Source: Clostridiaceae bacterium
GTDB taxonomy: Bacteria; Bacillota; Clostridia; Lachnospirales; Lachnospiraceae
Reading direction: 5' to 3'
Length of the DNA: 64,000 nucleotides
NCBI GenBank assembly: GCA_910575435.1
Contig: CAJTGI010000003.1
Span: forward strand, 248,001 to 312,000
Shown: piece after piece, positions 25,518 through 34,398 of the stretch
How the letters are laid out: each line of letters begins with the position of its first letter
How positions within the stretch are numbered: position 1 is the first letter of the stretch
Notes under the pieces: model-generated
Seen by the model: the letters and a program-made list of their open reading frames with translations, nothing else
Database searches by the model: none
Told to the model about the DNA's origin: nothing
Translations under genes and position numbers: made by a program

Positions 25518-28469
25518 ATGAGTGACCTTTCATTGATGCAGTGGAAGGATTTGCAGAATACTATTGCCACTGCGGAGCAGATTTTTGATGTGGTGCGTCT
25601 GGTAGATCCGCTGAAAGCGTGCCTGGTAGAGATTGACGAAGATGGCAACATGCGGGACAGGGAGCAGGAAAAATGCTTTTCTGCCTGGAAGTTTGCGTCC
25701 CGGTGTAGCAACTGCACCAGCCTCTGCGCTTATGATCGGGAGTGCATGGTATCCAAGACGGAGAAACTGGGGAGTGGCGCATACCATGTTCTTTCCTATG
25801 CCCTGGAAGTGGAAGACTGCCTGCAGAATCGTAGGAAATTGGTTCTTGAGATGCTGTCTGAGACCCTGCCGGAGGAAGAGCGGCACAAGGATGCGGTTCT
25901 GGTGGTGGATGACCAGGATGTGAACCGATTGATTATACGCAGAATATTGGAAAAGAATTACCATGTGATCGAGGCGGCAGACGGCAAGGCGGCACTGGAG
26001 GTGCTGGAGGAGAATTACCAGCGGATCTCGGCCGTGGTGCTGGATTTGGTGATGCCTAAATTTGACGGCTATACCACCCTTCGCTTTATGCGGTGCGATT
26101 CCAGGTTTTCAAATATTCCCGTGCTTGTGACTACGGGAGACGGGGAGCGCAAGACAGAGAAAAAGTCTTTGGAGGCGGGGGCTTGGGATTTCATACCCAA
26201 GCCAGTCAACAAGGACACGCTGGAACTGCGCCTGAAAAATATTATTGGCAGGAGTCAGTTCGACTATCAGAAGACGGAACAGTATATGGCGGAGCATGAC
26301 CGCCTGACGGGATTGTACAATAGGAGCAAGTTATTTGACGAGGTGCGCGTGAGCATGGTGGAACGGGAGAAGGAATTCGCCTTCCTGCGGGTGGACTTAG
26401 ATAGATTCCGCCTGTACAATGCATTTTTCGGAGAGCAGGAGGGGAATCGGCTTCTGCTTTTTCTGGCCAACTTGATTCGGGAGGAAACGGAGAATCTGGA
26501 GGGGGCAGTCTGTGGCAGGATAGAGGCAGATGTTTTTGCGATGTTTTGCGTGCATGAAGAGGAGAAGGTTGCCCGTCTGCAGCAGCAGATCGTTGCTGGC
26601 TTGAAAGAATATAATGAGGCATATTACATTCAGCCTTCCATCGGGGTTTACCTGCTGGGGGAGGAGGATATTCCCGTGGAGGAGATGTATGACCGGGCCT
26701 CCATGGCGGCGGAGAGCTGCAAGCATAAATATATGGAAAATATCGCTTACTACGATGAGAAGATGGCCCGCAGGATTCTGGGGGAGCAGGAAGTGATGAA
26801 TGAGGCCGAGCGGGCCCTGGAGACGGAGCAGTTCGAAGTATACCTGCAGCCCAAGATTCACATGAAGAGCGAGGAGATGTGCGGGGCGGAAGCGCTGTGC
26901 AGATGGAGGCATCCAGAGAAGGGCGTAATCTCCCCCGGCAAATTCGTGCCAGTATTTGAGAACAATGGCTTTATTGGGAAGTTGGATTACTATATGTGGG
27001 AGAGGACTTGCCAGTTGCTTCGCAGATGGCTGGATAGGGGACTGAAGCCGGGACCGATCTCGGTAAATGTTTCTAGGGCCAACCTATATCATCCAAACTT
27101 GCTGGCGAATCTGATGAACCTTCTGCACAAGTATGAGATTCTCCCGGAACTGCTGCAGCTGGAACTGACGGAGAGCGCCTTTATGGATGACCAGGAAATG
27201 ATGATCCAGAAGGTGGAGCAGTTGCAGCAGAATGGCTTCACCGTGCTGATGGATGACTTCGGGAGCGGATATTCCTCCCTGAATACGCTGAAAGATATCC
27301 CGGTGGATGTCTTAAAGGTGGATATGAAGTTTCTGGGGGCGGGAACTGGAGACGGGGACGATAAGAGCGAGCGGATTTTGGCTTCCATTGTCCGCATGGC
27401 TGCCTGGCTTGGGCTGGAAGTCATCGTAGAGGGGGTTGAGACCGGGGTACAGAGGAATTTCTTGGAAAATATCGGATGTGAATACGCCCAGGGATATTTC
27501 TACTCCAAGCCCATGCCTTGGCAGGAATATGAGGAGATGCTCCAGGAGATAAAGAATCATCCCAGAAAGGAGGAGAAAGGGGAATTTTCTGGGATTTTGG
27601 ATGAAATCTGGGATATGAATGGGGAACTGGAGAGAGTCTTCTTTACCATGACGGAATCGGCGGCATTGTTTCGCTATAATGGCAAAGAAATTGAACTTTT
27701 GAAATGCAATGGGGAATTTGGAAGAATGTTTGGGTATGAGGGCAGGCTCATCGAGGGCGGCGACCGATATGTGCCAGACAATTACGTGGCCAGCATCCGC
27801 AAGAGTTTTGGCGAATGCGCCTCTGAGAGAAAGATGGCGGCCTGTGATTTTCTCAGGATTGAGAAAAGGGGAGAGAATAGCTGGTATCGCATCAGGCTGC
27901 AGTATGTGACGAAGATGGAGGAAAACCATGTAATTATGGCGGTGGTGCACAATATCAGCCAGGAGAAGATGCTGGAGCAGGAAGTGCGCAGGTATAAGCT
28001 GTTCTCCCAGAAAAAGAAAGTCCAGGCCAAGATGCTGGTGGTGGATGATTCCAGCATCAGCCGTTTTGCGGCCAAGGAACTCTTTAAGGATCGCTTTGAG
28101 ATATTGGAGGCGGCAGATGGGAAAGAGGCGATACATATACTGTCCCAGCACTACAAGGATATTGCCATCATTCTTCTGGACATGATTATGCCTGTGATGG
28201 ATGGAAGGCAGTTCCTGGAACTGAAAAATTCTACAGAGCGGTATGAGGATATCCCGGTAGTCGTGGTGTCGGCGGATGACAGGACGGAGCGTCAGATCGA
28301 TATGCTGCAGAACGGGGTGAATGATTACGTGACTAAGCCCTTTGTGCCAGAGATCGTGGAGCGGCGGGTGCTGAATGTGATTGAGTATAACAGCCGTTTC
28401 CGCTCCATGCTAAAGGAGTATCAGAAGAATGCCCTGCCTGTGCGGTCATCCCATCAGAATGGGGATTAG
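25518..28469 (+). CDS. c-di-GMP phosphodiesterase with two receiver domains (REC-GGDEF-EAL-REC)
   Basis: This 983-residue signalling protein should degrade c-di-GMP. An N-terminal segment with five cysteines (CFSAW...CSNCTSLC) is followed by a REC domain (about 125-245, phosphoacceptor in LDLVMPKFDG). Next is a GGDEF-like domain (about 270-430) whose signature has decayed to RIEADVF, so cyclase activity is unlikely. The EAL domain (about 440-680) keeps GAEALCRWRHP, ELTESAF, DDFGSGYSS and VIVEGVET, so phosphodiesterase activity is likely. A PAS-like segment precedes a second REC domain at the C-terminus (LLDMIMPVMDG, TKPF). GGAGG lies upstream of ATG 25518. No partner kinase is nearby. Confidence 0.88.
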   Translation: MSDLSLMQWKDLQNTIATAEQIFDVVRLVDPLKACLVEIDEDGNMRDREQEKCFSAWKFASRCSNCTSLCAYDRECMVSKTEKLGSGAYHVLSYALEVEDCLQNRRKLVLEMLSETLPEEERHKDAVLVVDDQDVNRLIIRRILEKNYHVIEAADGKAALEVLEENYQRISAVVLDLVMPKFDGYTTLRFMRCDSRFSNIPVLVTTGDGERKTEKKSLEAGAWDFIPKPVNKDTLELRLKNIIGRSQFDYQKTEQYMAEHDRLTGLYNRSKLFDEVRVSMVEREKEFAFLRVDLDRFRLYNAFFGEQEGNRLLLFLANLIREETENLEGAVCGRIEADVFAMFCVHEEEKVARLQQQIVAGLKEYNEAYYIQPSIGVYLLGEEDIPVEEMYDRASMAAESCKHKYMENIAYYDEKMARRILGEQEVMNEAERALETEQFEVYLQPKIHMKSEEMCGAEALCRWRHPEKGVISPGKFVPVFENNGFIGKLDYYMWERTCQLLRRWLDRGLKPGPISVNVSRANLYHPNLLANLMNLLHKYEILPELLQLELTESAFMDDQEMMIQKVEQLQQNGFTVLMDDFGSGYSSLNTLKDIPVDVLKVDMKFLGAGTGDGDDKSERILASIVRMAAWLGLEVIVEGVETGVQRNFLENIGCEYAQGYFYSKPMPWQEYEEMLQEIKNHPRKEEKGEFSGILDEIWDMNGELERVFFTMTESAALFRYNGKEIELLKCNGEFGRMFGYEGRLIEGGDRYVPDNYVASIRKSFGECASERKMAACDFLRIEKRGENSWYRIRLQYVTKMEENHVIMAVVHNISQEKMLEQEVRRYKLFSQKKKVQAKMLVVDDSSISRFAAKELFKDRFEILEAADGKEAIHILSQHYKDIAIILLDMIMPVMDGRQFLELKNSTERYEDIPVVVVSADDRTERQIDMLQNGVNDYVTKPFVPEIVERRVLNVIEYNSRFRSMLKEYQKNALPVRSSHQNGD

Positions 28470-28532
28470 CGGGGGGCGTTTTGCCGGGCAATAGGGAGTT
28501 CGTAATAATATGATAAAATAGGAGAGATATTT

Positions 28533-29168
28533 GTGAGAGTAGACAGAGAGAAACTGTGCCTGTATGCGGTGACAGACAGGCACTGGCTGGGAGAGGATAC
28601 GCTGGAGCATCAGGTGGAGCAGGCCATACTTGGCGGTGCCACATTTGTTCAGTTTCGGGAAAAGCAGCTGCAGGGCGAGGAATTGCTGGAGCAGGGGCGG
28701 CGGGTGCTGGAGGCGTGCAGGAGATATCAGGTGCCTATGATTGTGAATGACGATGTATCTCTGGCCATTTCCCTGGATGCGGATGGCGTCCATGTGGGAC
28801 AGGGAGATATGCAAGTGCAGGAGGCCAGGAGAATGCTGGGGCCGGAAAAGATTATCGGAGTGTCTGCCCACAATGTGGAGGAGGCCCTGGAGGCGCAGAG
28901 AGATGGGGCAGATTATCTGGGGGCGGGAGCAGTGTTTGCCACGGGTACCAAGAGAGACACCAGCGCCCTTGCTAGGGAGACATTGAAGGAGATTTGCCAA
29001 TCTGTGGAGATTCCCGTGGTTGCCATCGGGGGCATTGACGTCTGCAATGTGGCCAGCCTGGCGGGGACGGGAATCGGGGGAGTAGCAGTAATCCACGGAA
29101 TCTTTGGCAAGGAGGATGTACGGCAGGGGGCAGCTGAGCTGAAAGGGCTGTTAAAAACCTTCCTGTAA
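28533..29168 (+). CDS. thiE: Thiamine-phosphate synthase
   Basis: This 211-residue TIM-barrel enzyme joins HMP pyrophosphate and THZ phosphate to give thiamine phosphate. Motifs are FVQFREKQLQ, MIVNDDVSLA, DGVHVGQGDM, LGAGAVFATGTKRD and VAIGGIDVCN, all standard. Translation begins at GTG 28533, 7 bases after GGAGA. It is first in a loose thi cluster with thiD about 1.7 kb downstream; thiM and thiC are absent from the window. No TPP riboswitch sequence is visible in the 63 bases upstream. Confidence 0.92.
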   Translation: MRVDREKLCLYAVTDRHWLGEDTLEHQVEQAILGGATFVQFREKQLQGEELLEQGRRVLEACRRYQVPMIVNDDVSLAISLDADGVHVGQGDMQVQEARRMLGPEKIIGVSAHNVEEALEAQRDGADYLGAGAVFATGTKRDTSALARETLKEICQSVEIPVVAIGGIDVCNVASLAGTGIGGVAVIHGIFGKEDVRQGAAELKGLLKTFL

Positions 29169-29192
29169 GCAACATAAGAATGGAGAATGAAA

Positions 29193-29852
29193 ATGATGAC
29201 GGGGGCAATATTTGATGTGGACGGTGTGTTATTGGATTCTATGTCTGTGTGGGGAGAGATTGATGCCCAGTACCTGATTCGGCAAGGCAAGACCCCGGAT
29301 GCAGATTTGTCCCAGGTACTGCTTTCGATGCATATGAGGGAGTCTGTGGAGTACCTGCGGGACAGATATGAGTTGCCATGGAGCTGGGAGGAAATCTTGG
29401 GTCAGATCGTTGAGATGATGGAGGAGTATTACACCCATATCATTCGGCCCAAGGAGGGAGTTTTGGAACTTCTGAAAGCATTGAAAGAGAGGGGAGTTCC
29501 GGTGACGGTGGCCACTGCCGGGGATAGGAAGCTGGCCAGTGCGGGGCTTTTGAGCGGAGGCTTGCTGCCCTATATAGACGCGCTGTTTACCTGCGAGGAT
29601 GTGGGCCGGGGGAAGGACAGCCCTGACGTGTATCTGGCGGCATTGGAAAGCATGGGCACGGAACGTGGCAGTACCTGGGTGTTTGAGGATTCCCTTCACG
29701 GGATTCTGACTGCCGGGAGGGCGGGTTTTCCCACCGTGGGCGTCTATGACCGAGCCAGCGAGGGAAATAATGGGAAGATTAGAGAGAGCTGTACATATTA
29801 CCTAAAGGGCTTTGAGGCGTGGGAGGATTTTTTGAGGGAAGCATTTGCTTAG
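29193..29852 (+). CDS. HAD family phosphatase in thiamine cluster
   Basis: This 219-residue hydrolase of the HAD superfamily, beta-phosphoglucomutase-like branch, has motif I as IFDVDGVLLDS. A helical cap follows, then motif II as VATAGDRK, the lysine GRGKDSPDVY of motif III, and motif IV as VFEDSLHGILTA. Its substrate is unknown. Its place between thiE and thiD fits a phosphatase acting on thiamine phosphate or an intermediate, which is inference from position only. ATG 29193 is chosen because TGGAG lies 7 bases before it; ATG 29187 is too close. Confidence 0.82.
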   Translation: MMTGAIFDVDGVLLDSMSVWGEIDAQYLIRQGKTPDADLSQVLLSMHMRESVEYLRDRYELPWSWEEILGQIVEMMEEYYTHIIRPKEGVLELLKALKERGVPVTVATAGDRKLASAGLLSGGLLPYIDALFTCEDVGRGKDSPDVYLAALESMGTERGSTWVFEDSLHGILTAGRAGFPTVGVYDRASEGNNGKIRESCTYYLKGFEAWEDFLREAFA

Positions 29853-29908
29853 TGGCAAATGGTGTTTAGTAGCGTGTATGGTAGGGATAGCCGTGGAGGA
29901 GGGATAAG

Positions 29909-30805
29909 ATGCGGGTGTTAATGATTGGGAATATGAAGCAGATGGAATTTTTATATTCCTGGATGGAAATATCTACAGAGGTATTTGAAATTGATTTGGT
30001 TGTTTCGGAGGATGCCACGTCTTCGGATTTGTTTTCCTGCGACATAAAATCAATAGTAGAACTCAATGACATTTCCTTGGATTTTGATATTTATTTCTTG
30101 TGCAGTGAGTTAGAAGATCAATATAGGGGAATATTATCTTTATTGGGGGTGAAGGAAAATACAATCAAGAAAGCTGACCAGATCTGCGAATTTTTAACGC
30201 CGGCAATGCGCATGGAATATTATAAGAAGAGTATCGTGGAGGCATATCACGGAAATAATTTCAAAGATTGTGTCAAGATTGGTGATTTTACATACGGGAC
30301 GCCTACTATCATTGATTATGGTTGCGGGACGAAGGTCACTGTTGGAAAGTTTTGCTCCATTGCCCAGAGGATTACGATCTTGCTTGGGGGAGAACACAAC
30401 CTGGATTGGTGCACGACCTATCCGTTCAATAGCATGATGGTGGAGTTTTCGGATATCACGGGGCACCCGAAATCAAAGGGCGATGTGAAGATTGGCAATG
30501 ATGTTTGGATTGGGTCCGATGTGAAAATTATTTCGGGAGTTACCATTGGCGATGGAAGCGTCATTGCTGCAAATGCGTGCGTTACGAAGGATGTGCGTCC
30601 CTATACGATTGTTGGCGGGGTTCCCGCAAGAGTAATCAAAGAGAGATTTGACAGGGATATCGTAGAGAAATTCATGGAAATGAAATGGTGGGATTGGGAT
30701 GAGGAACTTATTTATGAAGCGGTTCCCTTGCTGCAAAGCAGTTCGTATGATGAACTCTATGATTTTTATCAGCGCAATGTATTGGGAATGAAGGGGTCGG
30801 AATGA
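29909..30805 (+). CDS. Left-handed beta-helix acetyltransferase (CatB/xenobiotic type)
   Basis: This 298-residue protein has an N-terminal region of about 95 residues without a recognised fold, starting MRVLMIGNMKQMEFLYSW. A hexapeptide-repeat acyltransferase domain follows at about 100-235. The domain shows repeated turns (VGKFCSIAQRI, GNDVWIGSDVKI, VTIGDGSVIAANACV) and the typical PYTIVGGVPARVIKERF end. Such enzymes acetylate sugars or drugs, and the N-terminal part resembles those of surface-sugar acyltransferases. The gene is noticeably more AT-rich than the flanking thi genes, suggesting insertion into the cluster. GGAGGAGGG precedes the ATG. Its link to thiamine is doubtful. Confidence 0.78.
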   Translation: MRVLMIGNMKQMEFLYSWMEISTEVFEIDLVVSEDATSSDLFSCDIKSIVELNDISLDFDIYFLCSELEDQYRGILSLLGVKENTIKKADQICEFLTPAMRMEYYKKSIVEAYHGNNFKDCVKIGDFTYGTPTIIDYGCGTKVTVGKFCSIAQRITILLGGEHNLDWCTTYPFNSMMVEFSDITGHPKSKGDVKIGNDVWIGSDVKIISGVTIGDGSVIAANACVTKDVRPYTIVGGVPARVIKERFDRDIVEKFMEMKWWDWDEELIYEAVPLLQSSSYDELYDFYQRNVLGMKGSE

Positions 30806-30841
30806 ATTGGATGATTGGATGAGTTTGGAGGAGGCAGCGAG

Positions 30842-31675
30842 ATGGCAGGGATGAGGACGGCCCTCACCATCGCAGGGAGCGATTCCAGCGGCGGGGCGGG
30901 GATTCAGGCAGATATCAAGACGATGATGGCAAATGGGGTGTATGCCATGAGTGCCATCACGGCACTGACGGCGCAAAATACCATGGGGGTGGAGGCGATC
31001 ATGGAGGTGACGCCGGAATTTCTGGGAAAGGAATTGGACTGCGTATTCCTAGATATTTTTCCCGATGCCATCAAGGTGGGCATGGTTTCCAGCAGTGGTC
31101 TGATCCAGGTGATTGAGGAGAAAATCAGGGCCTACCATGGGAAAAACCTGGTGGTTGACCCGGTGATGGTGGCTACCAGCGGTTCCCGGCTGCTGGAGGA
31201 GGGAGCCATCGGACAGTTGGAGAAACTCTTTCCCCTGGCCCGGGTTATTACGCCAAACATCCCCGAGGCGGAATTGCTTCTGGGGGAGAGGATTGCCGGA
31301 AGGAAGGACATGGAGCAGGCAGGAGAATCCTTGGGAAAAAAGTATGGCTGCGGCGTGCTGGTAAAGGGAGGCCATGCCCTGGAGGATGCCAACGACTATC
31401 TCTGGGAGGATGGACGGGGGATGTGGTTTCAGGGAGAGCGGGTGGACAATCCCAATACCCATGGCACCGGATGCACTCTCTCCAGCGCTATCGCGTCAAA
31501 TCTGGCAAAGGGAAAGTCCCTGTCCCAGGCGGTGGCGGATGCCAAGGGGTATCTTTCCCGGGTTTTGGGGGCGATGCTGGATTTGGGCAGGGGGAGCGGC
31601 CCGATGAATCATGGGTTGTTCAGAGATTGTTCACAATCATCTGATATACTGTCTCTTGGCAAGTGTTGGAACTGA
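30842..31675 (+). CDS. thiD: Hydroxymethylpyrimidine/phosphomethylpyrimidine kinase
   Basis: This 277-residue ribokinase-fold enzyme phosphorylates HMP and HMP phosphate to HMP pyrophosphate, the substrate of ThiE. Motifs include LTIAGSDSSGGAGIQADIKT at the N-terminus, VDPVMVATSGSRLL, and the anion-hole NTHGTGCTLSSAIAS near residue 210. GGAGGAGG lies shortly before ATG 30842; the longer frame from 30815 is not needed. With thiE it can make thiamine phosphate if both precursors are supplied. Confidence 0.92.
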   Translation: MAGMRTALTIAGSDSSGGAGIQADIKTMMANGVYAMSAITALTAQNTMGVEAIMEVTPEFLGKELDCVFLDIFPDAIKVGMVSSSGLIQVIEEKIRAYHGKNLVVDPVMVATSGSRLLEEGAIGQLEKLFPLARVITPNIPEAELLLGERIAGRKDMEQAGESLGKKYGCGVLVKGGHALEDANDYLWEDGRGMWFQGERVDNPNTHGTGCTLSSAIASNLAKGKSLSQAVADAKGYLSRVLGAMLDLGRGSGPMNHGLFRDCSQSSDILSLGKCWN

Positions 31676-31693
31676 GGATCGAGGAGGTGCCAA

Positions 31694-32524
31694 GTGTTTG
31701 GATATGTACAGCCGCGCAAGCCAGAGCTGAAGATCAAGGACTATGAGGTATACCGTGGTTTCTATTGCGGCCTGTGCTATGTGCTGAGAAAGAAATATGG
31801 CTTTTTGGGGCAGATGACCCTGACATACGATATGACCTTTCTGGTGATTTTGCTGTCCTCCGTCTACTCTGCGCCTTTGGAGAGGAAGAGGATGCGTTGC
31901 GCGGCTCACCCGGGGAAGAAGCATTTGCGCCTGTACAATGAGATGACGGACTATGCCGCCCATATGAATATGATTCTCTCGTATTATCACTGGAAGGATG
32001 ACTGGGAGGATGAGGCATCGGGAAGGGCATGGCTGGGAATGGGGCTGTATCTGGGGAAGAAGAACCGGGCGGCGGGAAAGTACCAAGAGCGGGAGGAAGG
32101 CATGGCATCCGCCTTGGAACGCTTGACGGAATTGGAGCGGCTGGAGGAGTCGGATATTTTTCGTCTGGCAGACTGCTTTGGAGATCTGATGAAAGTGCTC
32201 TTCTGTTACAAAAATGATGCCTTGACAGATTATTTTGCTGAGATGGGGTATCATCTGGGGAGGTTTATCTATGTGATGGATGCCATAGATGATCTGGAGG
32301 AGGATGAGCGGAAGGGACGATTCAATCCCCTCTTGCATCACAGGGAGCGGCCGGATTTCATGGAGTGGGTATCGGAAATCCTGCTGGACGAGATGTCGGC
32401 GGCGGGTGCGGCCTACCAGAAGTTGCCATGCGTTGAATATTCTGATATATTAGGCAATATACTCTATGCGGGTGTTTGGAATAAATTTGATGAAATCGCA
32501 CAGGGACAGGAGAAGGAGGAATAA
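31694..32524 (+). CDS. DUF5685 family protein
   Basis: This 276-residue protein of unknown function begins MFGYVQPRKPELKIKDYEVY and continues with FYCGLCYVLRKKYG, the hallmark of DUF5685. It is rich in helices and acidic pairs, with few hydrophobic stretches. The CGLC motif and later cysteines could bind metal. The helix LGRFIYVMDAIDDLEEDERKG has Asp-rich spacing reminiscent of polyprenyl-synthase-like folds, but I cannot assign an activity. The GTG start at 31694 follows GAGGAGGTG. Its stop codon is directly followed by the ATG of the J-domain gene, so the two are almost surely coupled. Confidence 0.72.
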   Translation: MFGYVQPRKPELKIKDYEVYRGFYCGLCYVLRKKYGFLGQMTLTYDMTFLVILLSSVYSAPLERKRMRCAAHPGKKHLRLYNEMTDYAAHMNMILSYYHWKDDWEDEASGRAWLGMGLYLGKKNRAAGKYQEREEGMASALERLTELERLEESDIFRLADCFGDLMKVLFCYKNDALTDYFAEMGYHLGRFIYVMDAIDDLEEDERKGRFNPLLHHRERPDFMEWVSEILLDEMSAAGAAYQKLPCVEYSDILGNILYAGVWNKFDEIAQGQEKEE

Positions 32525-32983
32525 ATGACAGATCCATATCAAGTGCTGGGAGTTTCTCCCAGCGCCTCAGACGATGAAGTGAAGAGGGCTTATCGGGAAC
32601 TTAGCAGAAAGTATCATCCGGATACTTATGCGGACAATCCTTTGTCAAATCTGGCGGAGGAGAAGTTTAAGGAAGTGCAGGAGGCTTACCGGCAGGTTAT
32701 GGACATGCGGGCCGGCAATGGCTACCAGCAGGGAACTCAGGGATACGGTTCGGGACAGAATTACGGCGGGAATCAGGCTTACGGCGGTTCTTCCGGGCAG
32801 GGATATGGCCAGAATGGCAATCCCAATCGGCAGCAGTACCAGTATTATGGCACCGGCTACGGCAGGAATCCCTATGACAGGAATGGTGTCGGAGGGGGCT
32901 GCACGGGCAATCTGTGCTGCGATTTGTTCCTGGCGGATACCTGCTGCGAGTGCATGGGAGGTGATTTGTGCGGATGCATCTAA
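32525..32983 (+). CDS. J-domain protein with Gly/Tyr/Gln-rich linker and Cys-rich tail
   Basis: This 152-residue DnaJ-like cochaperone has a full J domain in residues 1-65, with the HPD motif ([11 protein letters not shown]) that stimulates Hsp70 ATPase. Residues 66-122 are a low-complexity Gly/Tyr/Gln/Asn-rich stretch with YGG and GYG repeats, like a disordered or phase-separating linker. The last 25 residues hold eight cysteines in CC and CxC pairs, a likely metal or redox site. It lacks the DnaJ zinc-finger and C-terminal domains, so it is a specialised J protein. It follows DUF5685 with no gap and overlaps the next gene by 16 bases. Confidence 0.85.
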   Translation: MTDPYQVLGVSPSASDDEVKRAYRELSRKYHPDTYADNPLSNLAEEKFKEVQEAYRQVMDMRAGNGYQQGTQGYGSGQNYGGNQAYGGSSGQGYGQNGNPNRQQYQYYGTGYGRNPYDRNGVGGGCTGNLCCDLFLADTCCECMGGDLCGCI

Positions 32984-33537
32984 AATCTAGGGAGATTGCA
33001 TTCACCGGACTGATGATGGCATTGGGCGTGGTGCTGATTTTGCTGGGCGGCTATATTGGCACTGCCACGTTGTTTTTTCTGGCCGCATCGGCCTTTCTTG
33101 CCGGGGTGATGGAGAGGAATTTCTCTTTGGGGATGGGCGTGCTTTATCTGGCGGGGGCTGGCTTGCTAGGATTTTTCTTGTCTCCCAGGAAGCTGCACGT
33201 GGCTACCTTCGGGGCCATGGGAATATACGTGCTAGTGGCAGAGTGGATTGAAAAGAGACGCTTTTCTGATAAAAAGCCCGTAAGCCCTGCCCTGGCTTGG
33301 GGCGTGAAGTTTCTCGTCTATCAGTTTTTGCTGGCGGGAGCCCTGGGGGTGATGGAAGGACTGATGGGAATAGACCAGATTTTGAAGGGAAGCATGTTTG
33401 GCGCATTGTCTCAAAGTTCTGGCGGGCTGGCGTATCTGGTTTTGATCCTGCTGGCAGAGATTCTTTGGCTGGTGTTTGACAGGGCCTATCTTTTTTTTCG
33501 GAGGACATACGGAAACATTTTTCACATATCACAGTGA
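32968..33537 (+). CDS. Small polytopic membrane protein, unknown
   Basis: This 189-residue protein has about five membrane helices, starting after [20 protein letters not shown]. The arrangement resembles small energy-coupling-factor S components or DUF2232-like proteins, but no defining motif is seen. GGAGGTG inside the end of the J-protein gene gives a site for GTG 32968 or ATG 32974. The 16-base overlap and shared operon with DUF5685 and the J protein suggest these three work together, perhaps with the membrane protein as anchor or client. Function unknown. Confidence 0.6.
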   Translation: MRMHLKSREIAFTGLMMALGVVLILLGGYIGTATLFFLAASAFLAGVMERNFSLGMGVLYLAGAGLLGFFLSPRKLHVATFGAMGIYVLVAEWIEKRRFSDKKPVSPALAWGVKFLVYQFLLAGALGVMEGLMGIDQILKGSMFGALSQSSGGLAYLVLILLAEILWLVFDRAYLFFRRTYGNIFHISQ

Positions 33538-33606
33538 GTCTCATTGCTTGCAGCGGGTAGGATGTTAAGTGTATCAAAAAAAGATTTCAGATAGATTGAG
33601 GAAAAG

Positions 33607-34071
33607 ATGAAAAGATTATCGCAAAAAGAGGAACAATATTTTATGTGGGTAGTGCGCCAGGTGGCAGGCCAATCCCGACTGGGGCAGAGTAAGGCTTTTT
33701 GCCAGCATGGCAGCACCAGCGTGTACACCCACTCTCTGAAGGTGGCCTATGCCAGCTATAGGGCGGCGGCTTGCTGGAGGCTTCCCATACATCGGCGGGA
33801 ACTGATTCGCGGGGCATTGCTCCACGACTATTTTCTGTATGACTGGCATGACAGGGAGCATGAACACAGGCGGCCTCATGGCTTTTTCCATGCGGATGCC
33901 GCATGGCGAAATGCGAGGAAAGATTTTTCCCTGACAAGGCGGGAGGAGAATATTATCAGGAGGCATATGTTTCCGCTCACGCCCATTCCGCCCAGGTACT
34001 TGGAGGCATGGCTGGTGTGCGGGGTGGATAAGATCATTTCCCTGGCAGAGACTTTTCAGGGGCGGGACTAA
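33607..34071 (+). CDS. HD domain protein (small phosphohydrolase type)
   Basis: This 154-residue protein resembles HD-fold phosphohydrolases. The metal-site pattern is H at HSLKVAYASY, the HD dyad in GALLHDYFLYDWH, and later histidines HRRPHGFFHA and RRHMFPL. It is shorter than RelA/SpoT or YpgQ enzymes. Substrate may be a nucleotide, but this is unknown. GAGG lies 6 bases before the ATG. It lies 69 bases after the membrane protein and may be the fourth gene of that operon. Confidence 0.7.
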   Translation: MKRLSQKEEQYFMWVVRQVAGQSRLGQSKAFCQHGSTSVYTHSLKVAYASYRAAACWRLPIHRRELIRGALLHDYFLYDWHDREHEHRRPHGFFHADAAWRNARKDFSLTRREENIIRRHMFPLTPIPPRYLEAWLVCGVDKIISLAETFQGRD

Positions 34072-34084
34072 TATAGGAATAGCA

Positions 34085-34278
34085 GTTACTATTCACCGCC
34101 ACTCATCCCGTCATGCGATAGCCCCGCTGCCTATCGGCATCGGTTGTTGCGAACGCAACTCTGGCTATCTTATGAAAGGATGAGCAGCTTCCACAGCCAA
34201 TTTCTAGAAAATAGCCAGAATTTTATGTGCAAGCACAACGATTCTGTTCTTTTTCTAGAAATGACTGTGAATAGTAAC
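34085..34278. repeat. Region bounded by 12-bp inverted repeats
   Basis: GTTACTATTCAC (34085-34096) is the exact reverse complement of GTGAATAGTAAC (34267-34278). The roughly 194-bp interval holds no gene but many short palindromes (ATAGCCCCGCTGCCTAT region, two TTTCTAGAAA sites). It could be a small non-autonomous mobile element; no target-site duplication is obvious. Confidence 0.45.
34217..34278 (+). repeat. 62-nt dispersed structured element, copy 2
   Basis: The element reads AGAATTTTATGTGCAAGCAC and onward, ending GTGAATAGTAAC. It forms CAGAAT/ATTCTG and TGTGC-AA-GCACA stems and contains TTTCTAGAAA. It corresponds position by position to 24210-24271. It sits 40 bases upstream of the bactofilin promoter. 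Confidence 0.7.
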
Positions 34279-34318
34279 GTATAGCAACAAATCATACAGA
34301 ATATTTGTTATGCCAGTA

Positions 34319-34347
34319 TAGACGAAGTGAATATTTCATGCTATAAT
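34319..34347 (+). promoter_or_regulatory. Promoter of the bactofilin gene
   Basis: TAGACG and a perfect TATAAT are 17 nt apart, about 50 bases before the gene. Confidence 0.6.
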
Positions 34348-34398
34348 TATATAATATTGGGTAAAAATGATTACCGGTGAATGAGGAGGAAACAAAAT

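Noticed and set aside
28470-28532. TPP riboswitch upstream of thiE
   Set aside because: The short gap contains none of the conserved TPP aptamer segments.
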